A DNA stretch of 64,000 nt from positions 124,001 through 188,000 of the forward strand of contig NZ_RMBX01000013.1 of assembly GCF_003807585.1 (NCBI RefSeq), written 5' to 3'. Source of the DNA: Chitinophaga barathri. GTDB lineage: Bacteria; Bacteroidota; Bacteroidia; Chitinophagales; Chitinophagaceae. The number at the start of each line of letters is the position of its first letter. Within the stretch, counting starts at the first letter, position 1. The position numbers were made by a program, and so were the translations under genes. Below, one piece after another: positions 26,295-36,085 of this stretch. A model generated the notes under the pieces. It saw only the letters and a program-made list of their open reading frames with translations, did not search any database and had not been told where the DNA came from.

Positions 26295-27374
26295 ATGAAG
26301 AAGTTAGACTGGTACATATTGCGCAAGTTCATCGGCACGTTTATCTACTCCCTGATGATCCTGCTGGTGATCTCGGTAGTGATAGACATCACGGAAAAGA
26401 TCGACGACTTCCTGGAGCACGACCTGTCTATCGGGTTCGTGTTTATGCATTATTACATCGGCTTCATCCCCCACATTGCGGCCCTGCTGTTCCCGCTGTT
26501 CATTTTTATTTCGGTTATCTTTTTCACTTCCAAGCTGGCCTACAAAACGGAGATCGTGGCCATCCTGAGCGCGGGCGTGAGTTTCAGGCGTTTCCTGCGG
26601 CCTTATTGGGTGGGGGCTATCCTGTTCGCTTCCATTCTCTGGGCGGCCAACCGCTGGGTGGTGCCCGCGGCCAACCGGATCAGGACCACCTTTGAAAATA
26701 AATACGTGAGCGCTCCCAAGGATGCGGAGGCGTTGAAGGATAAGACCCTGCGGGTAGACAGCGTTACTTACATCACTTTCGGATATTACGATCCCAATTA
26801 TAAGAATGGTTCCAACTTTGTGCTGAAACGCATCAACGGCCAGCAGGTGGTGTACAACCTGAAGGCGGACCGTGTGTCATGGGACTCCGTAGGCCGCAAA
26901 TGGAAACTCGATTTTATTACCGAGCGCACTATCAACGGTATGCGGGAAACCCTGCGGCAGGCAAACGATACCTCTATCAAGATACCGCTGCACCCTTCCG
27001 AGATGGTCGAGGAAAAGAACAAGGAGCAGGCCATGACCACGCCCGAGCTGAACCGTTACCTGGAAAGGGAGGAACTGCGCGGGGCGGAGGGGCTGAATGT
27101 ATATTACGTTGAAAAACACCGCCGTACATCAGCGGCCGTAGCGGTGATCATCCTGGTGCTGATCGGGGCGATCATTTCCAGCCGGAAGGTGAGGGGCGGC
27201 AGCGGCCTGCACCTGGCGCTGGGTATCGTGATCTCGGCCATGTATATCCTTTTTATGCAGTTCTCCACCGTATTTGCCACCAAAGCGGATCTTAACCCGC
27301 TGCTGGCGGCATGGATACCCAACTTTGTTTTCGCTGGGCTGGCCCTTTATCTCTATTCCCGCGCGCCTAAGTAG
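26295..27374 (+). CDS. LptF/LptG-family permease
   Basis: 359-residue inner-membrane subunit of the Lpt lipopolysaccharide exporter (YjgP/YjgQ family), which works with LptB and LptC to lift LPS off the inner membrane. The opening LDWYILRKFIGTFIYSL is the family signature. Three helices come first, a periplasmic beta domain (about residues 130-250) follows, and three helices end the protein (VAVIILVLIGAIISSR). Whether it is the F or the G partner cannot be told; the other copy is not in this window. No gene follows in the same operon. Confidence 0.88.
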   Translation: MKKLDWYILRKFIGTFIYSLMILLVISVVIDITEKIDDFLEHDLSIGFVFMHYYIGFIPHIAALLFPLFIFISVIFFTSKLAYKTEIVAILSAGVSFRRFLRPYWVGAILFASILWAANRWVVPAANRIRTTFENKYVSAPKDAEALKDKTLRVDSVTYITFGYYDPNYKNGSNFVLKRINGQQVVYNLKADRVSWDSVGRKWKLDFITERTINGMRETLRQANDTSIKIPLHPSEMVEEKNKEQAMTTPELNRYLEREELRGAEGLNVYYVEKHRRTSAAVAVIILVLIGAIISSRKVRGGSGLHLALGIVISAMYILFMQFSTVFATKADLNPLLAAWIPNFVFAGLALYLYSRAPK

Positions 27375-27455
27375 GCCATCTGATGATTTTTGATCAAATG
27401 CTTGAAATAATACGTTAAATCTCCCCTAAAGGATAGGGTTTTTATGATTTATCAT

Positions 27456-27463
27456 TACTTTTG
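27456..27463 (+). promoter_or_regulatory. -7 promoter box of citrate synthase
   Basis: TACTTTTG matches TAnnTTTG, with 44 bases to ATG 27508. No -33 TTTG was found at the right distance. Confidence 0.4.
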
Positions 27464-27507
27464 TTCATTGATCGATTTCGTTAATTTTTCTAAATCATTG
27501 CGGGAAA

Positions 27508-28833
27508 ATGAGTTATATAAAAGAGAAATTCAAGGCTAAAGCAGATGAACTGGGCGCAGAGGTAAAGGACCTGCTCAAGAATCATGGTACAAAAAAAGTA
27601 GACGATGTAACAGTGGCCCAGGTTTATCAGGGCATGCGCGGTATTACCGGGCTCGTTACCGAAACCTCCCTGCTGGATGCCAATGAAGGTATCCGCTTCC
27701 GCGGTTATTCCATTCCTGAATTACGGGAACACCTTCCTAAAGCCCCTGGCGGCGCTGAGCCACTGCCGGAAGGTTTATTTTACCTGATGCTGATCGGCGA
27801 ACTGCCCACCGAAGCGGATGTGCAGAACCTGAGCAGCGTACTCGGCCGCCGCAGCCATGTGCCGAACCACGTGTTCGACGCCATCGAAGCGCTGCCTATC
27901 TCCACTCACCCCATGACCATGTTTACCGTGGCGGTAATGGCTTTGCAGACCGAATCGGTTTTTGCAAAAGCGTATGCCGACGGGATGAATAAAAAAGATT
28001 ACTGGAGCTACATGTATGAGGATACTTTAAACCTCATCGCGCGCCTGCCGCGTGTAGCCGCTTATATCTACCGCCGCAAATACAAAGGCGGCGAGCACAT
28101 CCAGCCTGACGGCATGCTGGACTGGGCTGCGAACTTTGCGCATATGCTGGGTTACTCAGACGACGGTTTTAAAGAACTGATGCGCCTGTACATGGTGATC
28201 CACGCGGACCACGAAGGCGGCAACGTAAGCGCCCACACCACTCACCTCGTAGGCTCCGCCCTCAGCGACGCTTACCTGTCGTTCGCTGCCGGTATGAACG
28301 GCCTCGCAGGTCCCCTGCACGGCCTGGCCAACCAGGAAGTGATCAAATGGATACTGAGCATGAAAGAGGAGCTTGGCGGCGGCGTTCCCACCAAAGAGCA
28401 GATCGCGGCATATGTGAAAAAGACCCTCTCCGAAGGTAAAGTAGTACCGGGTTACGGTCACGCGGTACTGCGTAAAACCGACCCCCGCTTCACCGCACAG
28501 ATGGAGTTCGCGAAAAAACACCTGCCTGAAGATGAGCTGGTGCAGATCGTTTGGGCTATTTATGACACTGTGCCCACCATCCTGCAGGACCTCGGCAAGG
28601 TGAAAAACCCCTGGCCTAACGTAGACGCACATTCCGGCGCATTGCTGTTGCACTACGGCCTCGCGGAATATGAGTTCTACACGGTGCTGTTCGGCGTAAG
28701 CCGCGCGCTGGGCGTACTGGCTTCCCTCTGCTGGGACCGCGCACTGTCCCTCTCCCTGGAAAGGCCCAAATCCGTTACTTCTGAATGGATGAAGCTGTTC
28801 GTGGAAGGAAAAGTTGAAGCGATCGCTGAATAA
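27508..28833 (+). CDS. gltA: Citrate synthase, eukaryotic (mitochondrial) type
   Basis: 441-residue enzyme that joins oxaloacetate and acetyl-CoA at the entry to the TCA cycle. Catalytic residues are in place: His in PLHGLANQEV, His in VPGYGHAVLRKTDPR and Asp in PNVDAHSGALL. The long N-terminal helices, VYQGMRGITGLV and EGIRFRGYSIPEL resemble the mitochondrial enzyme rather than the GltA of proteobacteria. Such eukaryote-like forms are known in Bacteroidota. It is a monocistronic gene with its own -7 box and a strong terminator. Confidence 0.93.
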   Translation: MSYIKEKFKAKADELGAEVKDLLKNHGTKKVDDVTVAQVYQGMRGITGLVTETSLLDANEGIRFRGYSIPELREHLPKAPGGAEPLPEGLFYLMLIGELPTEADVQNLSSVLGRRSHVPNHVFDAIEALPISTHPMTMFTVAVMALQTESVFAKAYADGMNKKDYWSYMYEDTLNLIARLPRVAAYIYRRKYKGGEHIQPDGMLDWAANFAHMLGYSDDGFKELMRLYMVIHADHEGGNVSAHTTHLVGSALSDAYLSFAAGMNGLAGPLHGLANQEVIKWILSMKEELGGGVPTKEQIAAYVKKTLSEGKVVPGYGHAVLRKTDPRFTAQMEFAKKHLPEDELVQIVWAIYDTVPTILQDLGKVKNPWPNVDAHSGALLLHYGLAEYEFYTVLFGVSRALGVLASLCWDRALSLSLERPKSVTSEWMKLFVEGKVEAIAE

Positions 28834-28854
28834 TCGGCTTTAAGATACCATCAC

Positions 28855-28895
28855 GGCCGGCCCGGAAGTTAATTGCTTTTGGGCCGGTCTTTTTT
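28855..28895 (+). terminator. Rho-independent terminator of citrate synthase
   Basis: CCGGCCC (28857) pairs with GGGCCGG (28881), followed by a T-rich stretch. The loop is long (17 bases). Confidence 0.75.
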
Positions 28896-28962
28896 ATGCC
28901 CGCGGCCGTTTGCCTTTTTTTGTGAAATTGCCGTACTTCGTACCCTCATTCAACCAGCGCTT

Positions 28963-31074
28963 TTGAGTTATATCTCTTCCATATTACCCAACCCGATTGA
29001 ATACCTGAAAGGTGTAGGCCCCCAGCGGGGTGAACTACTGCGTAAGGAAATCAATCTTCATACCTTCCGCGACCTGCTGGAATATTACCCTTTCCGGTAT
29101 GTGGACCGCACCAAGGTGGAAAAGATCCGCAATCTCAGCGGCATGGAAGAATACGTGCAGATCAGGGGGCGCATTGTGCATATGGAAGTAGTGGGGGAGA
29201 AACGCGCAAAAAGGCTCGTGGCCACTTTACAGGATGAATCCGGGCGTATAGACCTGGTATGGTTCCAGGGCTGGCAATGGATGCAGAAGTCCCTGCGTGA
29301 AAATGCCGGGTATCTCGTGTTCGGCCGTTTGTCGCAGTTCAACGGCATTCTCCAGCTGGCGCATCCTGAAGTGGACCTGCTTACCGAAGAAACTGCCACT
29401 GGTAAACAGCACCTGGAGCCGGTGTATTACACCACCGAAAAACTCAAAGCCCGCGGCCTCACGGCAAAAGCCATCGGCAAACTGACGCATAACCTGCTGG
29501 AACAGATGTCCCTGGCGGAAATCAAAGAAAACATCCCCGCTCCCGTGCTGCAGCAGTTCCGGCTGATGCCCCGCTCCCAGGCTTATTTTAAGATACACCT
29601 GCCCGCCACGGAAGAAGAAGCCAGACAAGCCCAGCGCCGCCTCAAATTTGAAGAGCTTTTCCTGGCGCAGATACGCATCTGCCGGCTGAAGATCAGGCGG
29701 CACAAAGCCAGCCAGGGCTTTATATTCAACGCGGTAGGCGATACGTTCAACACCTTTTATAATAACCATCTTCCCTTTTCCCTCACCGGAGCGCAGAAAC
29801 GCGTGCTCAAAGAGATCAGGAAAGATACCACCACCGGCCACCAGATGAACCGCCTGGTGCAGGGGGATGTGGGATCGGGCAAAACCATGGTAGCCCTGCT
29901 GTCTCTCCTCATTGCCATAGACAATGGTTTCCAGGGCTGCCTGATGGCGCCCACCGAAATACTGGCGCAACAGCATTACAAAGGCATTTCCGAACTGCTG
30001 AAAGACATGCCGCTGAAAGTGGCGCTGCTCACCGGCAACATCAAAGGAAAAGCCCGTAAACAGATACTGGCGGATGCGGAAGCGGGAAACATCCATATCC
30101 TCATCGGTACGCACGCCCTGTTGGAAAAGGAAGTGAAGTTCAGCCACCTGGGGATGGCCATCGTGGACGAACAGCACCGTTTTGGCGTAGCCCAGCGCGC
30201 GCGCCTCTGGGAAAAAAACGATACCCCACCGCACATCCTCGTGATGACCGCTACGCCCATACCCCGTACGCTGGCCATGACCGTGTACGGCGACCTGGAC
30301 GTGTCCGTGATAGACGAGCTGCCGCCCGGCCGTAAGCCCATCACCACGGTGCACCGCACGGAATACCAGCGGCCGCAGGTGATGGACTTTATCAAAGATG
30401 AAGTGCGCAAAGGCAGGCAGGCCTATATCGTATATCCCCTCATCGAAGAATCCGCCAGCCTTGATTTTGAAAACCTTACGAAAGGATACGAGGAAGTAAA
30501 AGCCTTTTTCCCGGAACCGAAATATTACATCAGTATGGTGCACGGGCGTATGACGAACGAGCTGAAAGACGCCAACATGCACCGTTTTGTGACCGGCGAT
30601 ACGCAGATCATGGTGGCTACCACTGTGATAGAAGTAGGCGTGAACGTGCCTAATGCTTCCGTAATGGTGATAGAAAGTACGGAACGTTTCGGGCTTAGCC
30701 AGCTGCACCAGTTGCGCGGGCGTGTAGGCCGGGGGGCGGAGCAGAGCTATTGTATCCTGATGACCGGCAATAAGATCGGGAAAGACAGCCAGGAAAGAGT
30801 GAAAGTAATGGTACAGACAAACGACGGTTTTGTGATCTCCGAAAAAGACATGGAACTGCGCGGCCCCGGCGATATAGAAGGCACCCGCCAGAGCGGATTG
30901 CTGGACCTCAAGCTGGCGGATATCGTGCAGGACAGGGCCATGCTGCAGGCGGCCCGGGACTGCGCGGAAAAAATACTGTCCGAAGATCCCGAGCTTGAAC
31001 TTCCTGAAAATAAACCCTTACATGATTTCCTGGCCACACAACGGTCAAAATCCGCATGGAGTAAAATATCCTGA
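28963..31074 (+). CDS. recG: ATP-dependent DNA helicase RecG
   Basis: 703 residues, typical for RecG, which remodels stalled replication forks and branched DNA. The N-terminal wedge domain opens with NPIEYLKGVGPQRGELLRKE. Motor motifs are GDVGSGKTMVAL (Walker A), DEQHRFG (DExH box), TATPIPRTLAM (motif III) and QLRGRVGRG (motif VI). TTG 28963 gives a natural start (SYISSILPNPIEYLKG); an in-frame start at 28873 falls inside the citrate synthase terminator. It appears monocistronic. Confidence 0.95.
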   Translation: MSYISSILPNPIEYLKGVGPQRGELLRKEINLHTFRDLLEYYPFRYVDRTKVEKIRNLSGMEEYVQIRGRIVHMEVVGEKRAKRLVATLQDESGRIDLVWFQGWQWMQKSLRENAGYLVFGRLSQFNGILQLAHPEVDLLTEETATGKQHLEPVYYTTEKLKARGLTAKAIGKLTHNLLEQMSLAEIKENIPAPVLQQFRLMPRSQAYFKIHLPATEEEARQAQRRLKFEELFLAQIRICRLKIRRHKASQGFIFNAVGDTFNTFYNNHLPFSLTGAQKRVLKEIRKDTTTGHQMNRLVQGDVGSGKTMVALLSLLIAIDNGFQGCLMAPTEILAQQHYKGISELLKDMPLKVALLTGNIKGKARKQILADAEAGNIHILIGTHALLEKEVKFSHLGMAIVDEQHRFGVAQRARLWEKNDTPPHILVMTATPIPRTLAMTVYGDLDVSVIDELPPGRKPITTVHRTEYQRPQVMDFIKDEVRKGRQAYIVYPLIEESASLDFENLTKGYEEVKAFFPEPKYYISMVHGRMTNELKDANMHRFVTGDTQIMVATTVIEVGVNVPNASVMVIESTERFGLSQLHQLRGRVGRGAEQSYCILMTGNKIGKDSQERVKVMVQTNDGFVISEKDMELRGPGDIEGTRQSGLLDLKLADIVQDRAMLQAARDCAEKILSEDPELELPENKPLHDFLATQRSKSAWSKIS

Positions 31075-31100
31075 CGGCTTTTACGTTGAATTCTCGGAAT

Positions 31101-31170
31101 GACTGGCAGGGATGGTTGAACCTGAATATGTTGCTTGCCCAATACCTTCGTGAACCGTCCTCTGCCAGTC
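31101..31170. repeat. Long-range inverted repeat between recG and the first PKD gene
   Basis: GACTGGCAG (31101-31109) is the exact reverse complement of CTGCCAGTC (31162-31170), 52 bases apart. It may fold in the leader or the recG 3' end. No T-run follows, so it is not an ordinary terminator. Confidence 0.35.
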
Positions 31171-31263
31171 GCCAACCAAGAAAGTTGCCGTAACATTTTG
31201 ACGGTTCTATCCGTTAAATAAAGTATATTAGTTATTACTAGGCACAATTAAATACGAAACCGC

Positions 31264-34200
31264 TTGAAATCTTCGCGCCCTACCGGTCTTATCAGTGCTT
31301 TGCAAGTTTGGATACTGGTTATGATGATTGGAATACCTGCCTTTTCCCAGGACCATCAACACAGCCCAAATTCTTCCCCATTGGAATTTGTGGAAAACAA
31401 AGGGCAATGGAATACAGATTTCAGGTACAGGGCCGCCCTCGGCGGCGCCAGCATTTTCCTCCGCAATAACGGCTTCAGAATACTGCTCATGCACCCGGGT
31501 GACATGGCAAAGCTCGATGCTTTCCGCCACGGCTCCGGCAGCGATTCCGCGCGTTACGTATATTATCCTGACGGCGCACCCAAGGATAAAAAGAAAAATT
31601 CCAACAACAGGACCGCGGTAACTTCCCCCGCCCCGGGTGACGGCGGCGGCGGCAGCAATCCCCCGGCGCCGGACCGGGTAAGAGGCCATTCCTACGACAT
31701 CCAGTTCCTCAATGCCGCAGCCAACCCCGAGATCATCCCCTCCAAACCCACCCAGGACAATATCAGCTACTTTATCGGCAACGATCCTTCCAAATGGAAA
31801 TCCGGCATCGGCGCCTATACGAATGTATTGTATAAAAACATGTACCCGAACATTGACGTACAGGTATATTCAGAAAGCAGCCAGCTGAAGTACGACGTGA
31901 TCGTACACCCCGGTGCAAACGCCTCGGACATCAAACTGCAATACAACGGCGCCACTTCGGTAACCCTCAAAAAAGGCAACCTGCACATCCGGACCACCGT
32001 GGGCGAAGCGATCGAGCTTGCACCTTATGCCTACCAATACATCAACAGCCAGCGGAAAACCGTGAAAGTGGAATACCAGCTTTCAGGCAACACCGTTACC
32101 TATAAAATTTCCGGGCGGTACGACAACCAGTATCCCCTCGTGATAGACCCCACCGTGGTATTCGCCACCCTTTCCGGCTCAAGGGCTGAGAACTGGGGCT
32201 TTACCGCCACCTACGACGCGGGCGGCAACTTCTACGGCGGCGGCATCGCATTCGACCAGGGATACCCCGTAAGCGCGGGCGTTTATGACGGTACATTTAA
32301 CGGCCGTACGTTTGATATGGCTATTACCAAGTTCAACCCCAACGGCAGCCGCATTGTATATTCCACTTACATCGGCGGTATGGGTGAAGAACAGCCTTGC
32401 AGTATGTTCGTAGACGCGGCGGGTAATCTCGTGATCTCCGGCAGGACCAATTCAGGAAACTTTCCCGCCCTTACCAATGTAGGCCCGGGCGGCGGTTCAG
32501 ATATCGTAGTGGTAAAACTCAACGCCAACGGTTCCGCTTTGATCGGCTCCATGCGCATTGGCGGCAGTGGGCTGGACGGTGCGAACATGCGCGGGGAAAA
32601 GGGCGGCTCTACAGACGTGCTGCTCCGCAACTACGGCGACGATGCGCGTAGCGAAGTAGTGGTAGACGGCGGCGGAAATATCTACGTAGCCAGCTCCACG
32701 CAATCCACGAACTTCCCCGCCACTGCCGGCAGTTTTCAACCCGCCTACGGCGGGGGCCGCCAGGATGCCGTGGTAATGAAGATCAACCCGAACTGTAACG
32801 CTTTGCTGTGGGCCACCTTCCTGGGCGGCAGCGCGGAAGATGCGGCATATGTACTGGCAGTGAACGGTGGCAACAGCGTGTATGTGGCCGGCGGTACCGC
32901 CAGCAGCAACTTCCCCTCGCGCAGCGGCGTATACAGCACCTACCGCGGCGGAGCCTGCGACGGTTATATCGCGCACCTTTCGGCGGACGGCAGCACATTG
33001 CTGAGCTCCACTTTTATGGGTTCGGAAAACGGGAAGGCGGACCAGGTGTATGGCATCCAGCTGGACAGGCAGGGCGCCGTATACGTAATGGGCACCACGG
33101 AAGGCAACTGGCCCATCATGCAGCCGGCCGGCACACCCACTTTTTACAACGACAATTCCAAACAGTTCATTACTAAACTCCGGCCGGATCTTTCCGCGCT
33201 GATATACTCCACCACCTTTGGTAAAAACGCCAGTTCCCCCAGCCTGAGCCCCGTGGCTTTCCTGGTGGACCGCTGCCAGAACGTATACGTTTCCGGCTGG
33301 GGTGGCGAGCTGAACCAGGGCGCGCAATACGCCAATTCAGACACCCGCAACCTGCGCGTAACACCCGACGCCCGTAAATCCCGGTCAGACGGCAGTGACT
33401 TTTATTTCTTCGTAATGAAAAGAGACGCGCTGGATATCCTGTATGGTTCTTTTTATGGAGGAGACGGCCTGTTTGAACACGTAGACGGCGGTACCAGCCG
33501 CTTTGACCAGAACGGCGTTATTTATCAGGCCATCTGCGCATCCTGCCCGCTTTCCGGCGGAAGGATCCGCTTCCCGACAACGCCCGGGTCTTATTACACC
33601 GGCTTTACAGACGGCTGTAACCTCGGCGCCCTTAAGATCGCATTTAACCTGGATGGCGTACGCGCCGGCTTTACCACGCAGGAAAGAAGAAGGAACTATT
33701 GCGTGCCCGCCAATATCCAGTTCATAGATACTACGAATGTGCCGGCCCAAAGCTGGACCTGGAACTTTGGCGACGGCTCTCCCGATGTGGTGACCACCGT
33801 GCCTACCACCTCGCATTCTTACCCGACCGTAGGCGACTATCGCGTACGCCTGGTAAAATATGACCCGGCAAGTTGTAACCTGGCGGATACAGCGTATATG
33901 GATATCCGTGTGCGGGAAGACCGTGCGCCCATGGGCTTCACAGAGCAACGCCTGCCGCCCTGCACCGCGCTGGAATATCTCTTCGTGAACACTTCCACCC
34001 ACCCGCCGGGCAAACCATTCACCAATACCTCCTTCACCTGGAACTTCGGTGACAATACGCCGCTGGTGATCACGGATACCACCCGACAGGTACACCGCTT
34101 CGCCAGCGAAGGTATCTATACCGTAAGCCTCACGCTTACTGATACAAACTATTGCAACGCTCCGGAAACGCAATCTATACAATTGCGTGTGGCCGCAAAC

Positions 34201-34956
34201 GTGGTAGCTGCCTTTACAGTGCAGGACAGCAGCTGTGCGCCGTTCATCGCGAACTTCGACAACATCTCCAAAGGCGGCGTTACTTTCAACTGGGACTTTG
34301 GTGACGGTACGACCTCCACGGACCCGTACCCCACCCATACATATTCAATACCGGGCCGTTACCCTGTAAGGCTCGAGGCATTTGACCCGAACACCTGTAA
34401 CCAGCGGCACGACACCACGATCTTCATCACGGTGATGCCGCCGCCCACAGCACAGTTCACCTACCAGCCGAACAAACCGGTGGAAAACACCCCGCATATG
34501 TTCACCAACCAGAGCACGGGCGCCACACATTACCGCTGGGATTTCGGGGATGGAAACACTTCCACCGAAGTGAACCCCACTTACCAGTACCTGCGCACCG
34601 GCACTTACGATGTCTGTCTCATTGCATTCACAGAATTTGGTTGTACGGACACTACCTGCCAGCAGGTGAGCGCTATCGTGAACCCGCTCTATGATGTGCC
34701 CACGGCATTTTCACCAAACGGGGACGGTGTGAACGATATCTGGGAGATCAAAGGTTTCGGTATCGTTCACTATGACATGAAGGTGTTCAACCGCTGGGGC
34801 CAGCTCGTGTTCCAGAGCAACGACCAGAAGCTGGGATGGAACGGCCGCTTCAACGGCACCGTGCAGCCGCTGGACGCTTACGCTTTCGTGTTGAACATCG
34901 AATTCTCGGACGGCAATAAAGTCACCAAAACAGGGAATGTTACATTATTAAGATAA
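31264..34956 (+). CDS. Large secreted SBBP/PKD protein with type IX (type B) sorting domain
   Basis: 1230-residue surface or secreted protein. TTG 31264 begins a signal peptide (ALQVWILVMMIGIPAFSQ); an in-frame TAA at 31249 rules out any earlier start. The N-terminal domain opens with FVENKGQWNTDFRYRA, the start of a Bacteroidota family that precedes SBBP beta-propeller repeats (several D-x-x-GN-x-Y/V-x-G/S units, residues about 300-760). Four PKD domains (WxFGDG cores) follow. The last 90 residues (PTAFSPNGDGVNDIWEI to GNVTLLR) are a gliding-motility-type C-terminal domain, a type B signal for the type IX secretion system. A PorP/SprF gene follows 11 bases later, probably its dedicated partner. 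Binding to other cells or polymers is inference. Confidence 0.88.
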   Translation: MKSSRPTGLISALQVWILVMMIGIPAFSQDHQHSPNSSPLEFVENKGQWNTDFRYRAALGGASIFLRNNGFRILLMHPGDMAKLDAFRHGSGSDSARYVYYPDGAPKDKKKNSNNRTAVTSPAPGDGGGGSNPPAPDRVRGHSYDIQFLNAAANPEIIPSKPTQDNISYFIGNDPSKWKSGIGAYTNVLYKNMYPNIDVQVYSESSQLKYDVIVHPGANASDIKLQYNGATSVTLKKGNLHIRTTVGEAIELAPYAYQYINSQRKTVKVEYQLSGNTVTYKISGRYDNQYPLVIDPTVVFATLSGSRAENWGFTATYDAGGNFYGGGIAFDQGYPVSAGVYDGTFNGRTFDMAITKFNPNGSRIVYSTYIGGMGEEQPCSMFVDAAGNLVISGRTNSGNFPALTNVGPGGGSDIVVVKLNANGSALIGSMRIGGSGLDGANMRGEKGGSTDVLLRNYGDDARSEVVVDGGGNIYVASSTQSTNFPATAGSFQPAYGGGRQDAVVMKINPNCNALLWATFLGGSAEDAAYVLAVNGGNSVYVAGGTASSNFPSRSGVYSTYRGGACDGYIAHLSADGSTLLSSTFMGSENGKADQVYGIQLDRQGAVYVMGTTEGNWPIMQPAGTPTFYNDNSKQFITKLRPDLSALIYSTTFGKNASSPSLSPVAFLVDRCQNVYVSGWGGELNQGAQYANSDTRNLRVTPDARKSRSDGSDFYFFVMKRDALDILYGSFYGGDGLFEHVDGGTSRFDQNGVIYQAICASCPLSGGRIRFPTTPGSYYTGFTDGCNLGALKIAFNLDGVRAGFTTQERRRNYCVPANIQFIDTTNVPAQSWTWNFGDGSPDVVTTVPTTSHSYPTVGDYRVRLVKYDPASCNLADTAYMDIRVREDRAPMGFTEQRLPPCTALEYLFVNTSTHPPGKPFTNTSFTWNFGDNTPLVITDTTRQVHRFASEGIYTVSLTLTDTNYCNAPETQSIQLRVAANVVAAFTVQDSSCAPFIANFDNISKGGVTFNWDFGDGTTSTDPYPTHTYSIPGRYPVRLEAFDPNTCNQRHDTTIFITVMPPPTAQFTYQPNKPVENTPHMFTNQSTGATHYRWDFGDGNTSTEVNPTYQYLRTGTYDVCLIAFTEFGCTDTTCQQVSAIVNPLYDVPTAFSPNGDGVNDIWEIKGFGIVHYDMKVFNRWGQLVFQSNDQKLGWNGRFNGTVQPLDAYAFVLNIEFSDGNKVTKTGNVTLLR

Positions 34957-34967
34957 AGGGTTCGGTT

Positions 34968-35987
34968 ATGAGAAAGCATGTCTACCATATTGTCCTGATT
35001 TGTTGCCTCGCGGGCGCCGTACCGGCCTCCGCGCAAGACCTGCATTTTTCGCAGTTCTTTAACTCGCCTCTTTCCACCAATCCAGCCAACACCGGTTTTA
35101 TCCCGGACGGCAACTACCGCATCGGTATCAATTACCGCAACCAGTGGGCTACCATCCCCGTTCCGTATAAAACCATGTCCCTGTTTGGCGACTTCCAGAT
35201 GTTCCGTGAGCGGCTCAATTACGGCTGGGTAGGCGTAGGCGGTATGTTGCTCCGCGACGTGGCGGGCAACGGCAACCTTACTTCCACCAAAGCATACGGA
35301 TCCGTGGCCTATCACCAGCTGATGGGGCAGAGCAGCCTGCTGAGCGCCGGTTTTAATGTGGGGTATGCGGACAAAAGAGTGGACCTCAGCAAGCTCACTT
35401 TCGGCAGCCAGTGGAACGGCCAGTTCTTTGATTCGCAGATGTTCTCCGGCGAGCCCTTCACCTCGGCCTCCGTTGGTTACCTGGACATGCAGATAGGCAT
35501 GAATTACGCATATTTCCCCACCGACAATATTTACATCAACGGCGGTTTTTCCGTACATCACGTCAATACGCCCCGTGAGACATTTTATAATGGGGACAAC
35601 CAGATAGACCGCCGCTACATCGGCTTCCTGAACGCCAGCCTCAAGCTGAACGATAAAATCATCCTCAACCCGGGCGCATATTATTCCCGCCAGGCAAACG
35701 CCAGCGAGACCATGGCAGGCGCCTACGCCGCCTATAACCTTTCCGGCGACGGTGCACAACAGCTGTTCGGCGGACTCTACTACCGTTTCCAGGATGCATA
35801 TGCATTCCTCGTGGGATACCAGGTGGCGAACTTCAGGCTGATGTTCAACTACGACGCTACGGCCAGTACGCTTTCCGCTTCCAGCACCCGCCAGGGCGCG
35901 TATGAGCTGAGCCTGCTGTACATCGGGCTGTACCCGAACAGGAGTTTTTCCAATGCGAAAAGGTATACGCTCTGCCCTTCTTTCTGA
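34968..35987 (+). CDS. PorP/SprF-family type IX secretion membrane protein
   Basis: 339-residue outer-membrane protein of the PorP/SprF family, whose members help secrete and anchor cargo with type B C-terminal domains. It has a signal peptide (VLICCLAGAVPASAQ) and the family signature DLHFSQFFNSPLSTNPANTG at the mature N-terminus, followed by strands with YRNQWATIPVPY. The C-terminal ALCPSF-like end (YTLCPSF) is also typical. It follows the SBBP/PKD gene by 11 bases. Confidence 0.92.
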   Translation: MRKHVYHIVLICCLAGAVPASAQDLHFSQFFNSPLSTNPANTGFIPDGNYRIGINYRNQWATIPVPYKTMSLFGDFQMFRERLNYGWVGVGGMLLRDVAGNGNLTSTKAYGSVAYHQLMGQSSLLSAGFNVGYADKRVDLSKLTFGSQWNGQFFDSQMFSGEPFTSASVGYLDMQIGMNYAYFPTDNIYINGGFSVHHVNTPRETFYNGDNQIDRRYIGFLNASLKLNDKIILNPGAYYSRQANASETMAGAYAAYNLSGDGAQQLFGGLYYRFQDAYAFLVGYQVANFRLMFNYDATASTLSASSTRQGAYELSLLYIGLYPNRSFSNAKRYTLCPSF

Positions 35988-36051
35988 TAACATTTTCTCA
36001 AGGATTTCTTTCCCGCGCATAGTAACGGCCCGCCTACTTTACTTTGTCTTG

Positions 36052-36076
36052 ATAGTTATTCGAAATTGATAACTAT
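36052..36076. promoter_or_regulatory. Inverted repeat overlapping the promoter of the FAD oxidase gene
   Basis: ATAGTTAT (36052-36059) and ATAACTAT (36069-36076) form an 8-bp perfect inverted repeat with a 9-base spacer. The right arm overlaps the -7 box at 36074, so a protein bound here would block the promoter. Confidence 0.4.
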
Positions 36077-36081
36077 TTTTG
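36074..36081 (+). promoter_or_regulatory. -7 promoter box of the FAD oxidase gene
   Basis: TATTTTTG matches TAnnTTTG and ends four bases before ATG 36086, so the transcript probably has almost no leader. Confidence 0.45.
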
Positions 36082-36085
36082 CTGC

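Noticed and set aside
29227-30708. 493-codon open frame on - opposite recG
   Set aside because: recG motifs are unmistakable on +, and the antisense protein has no domain.
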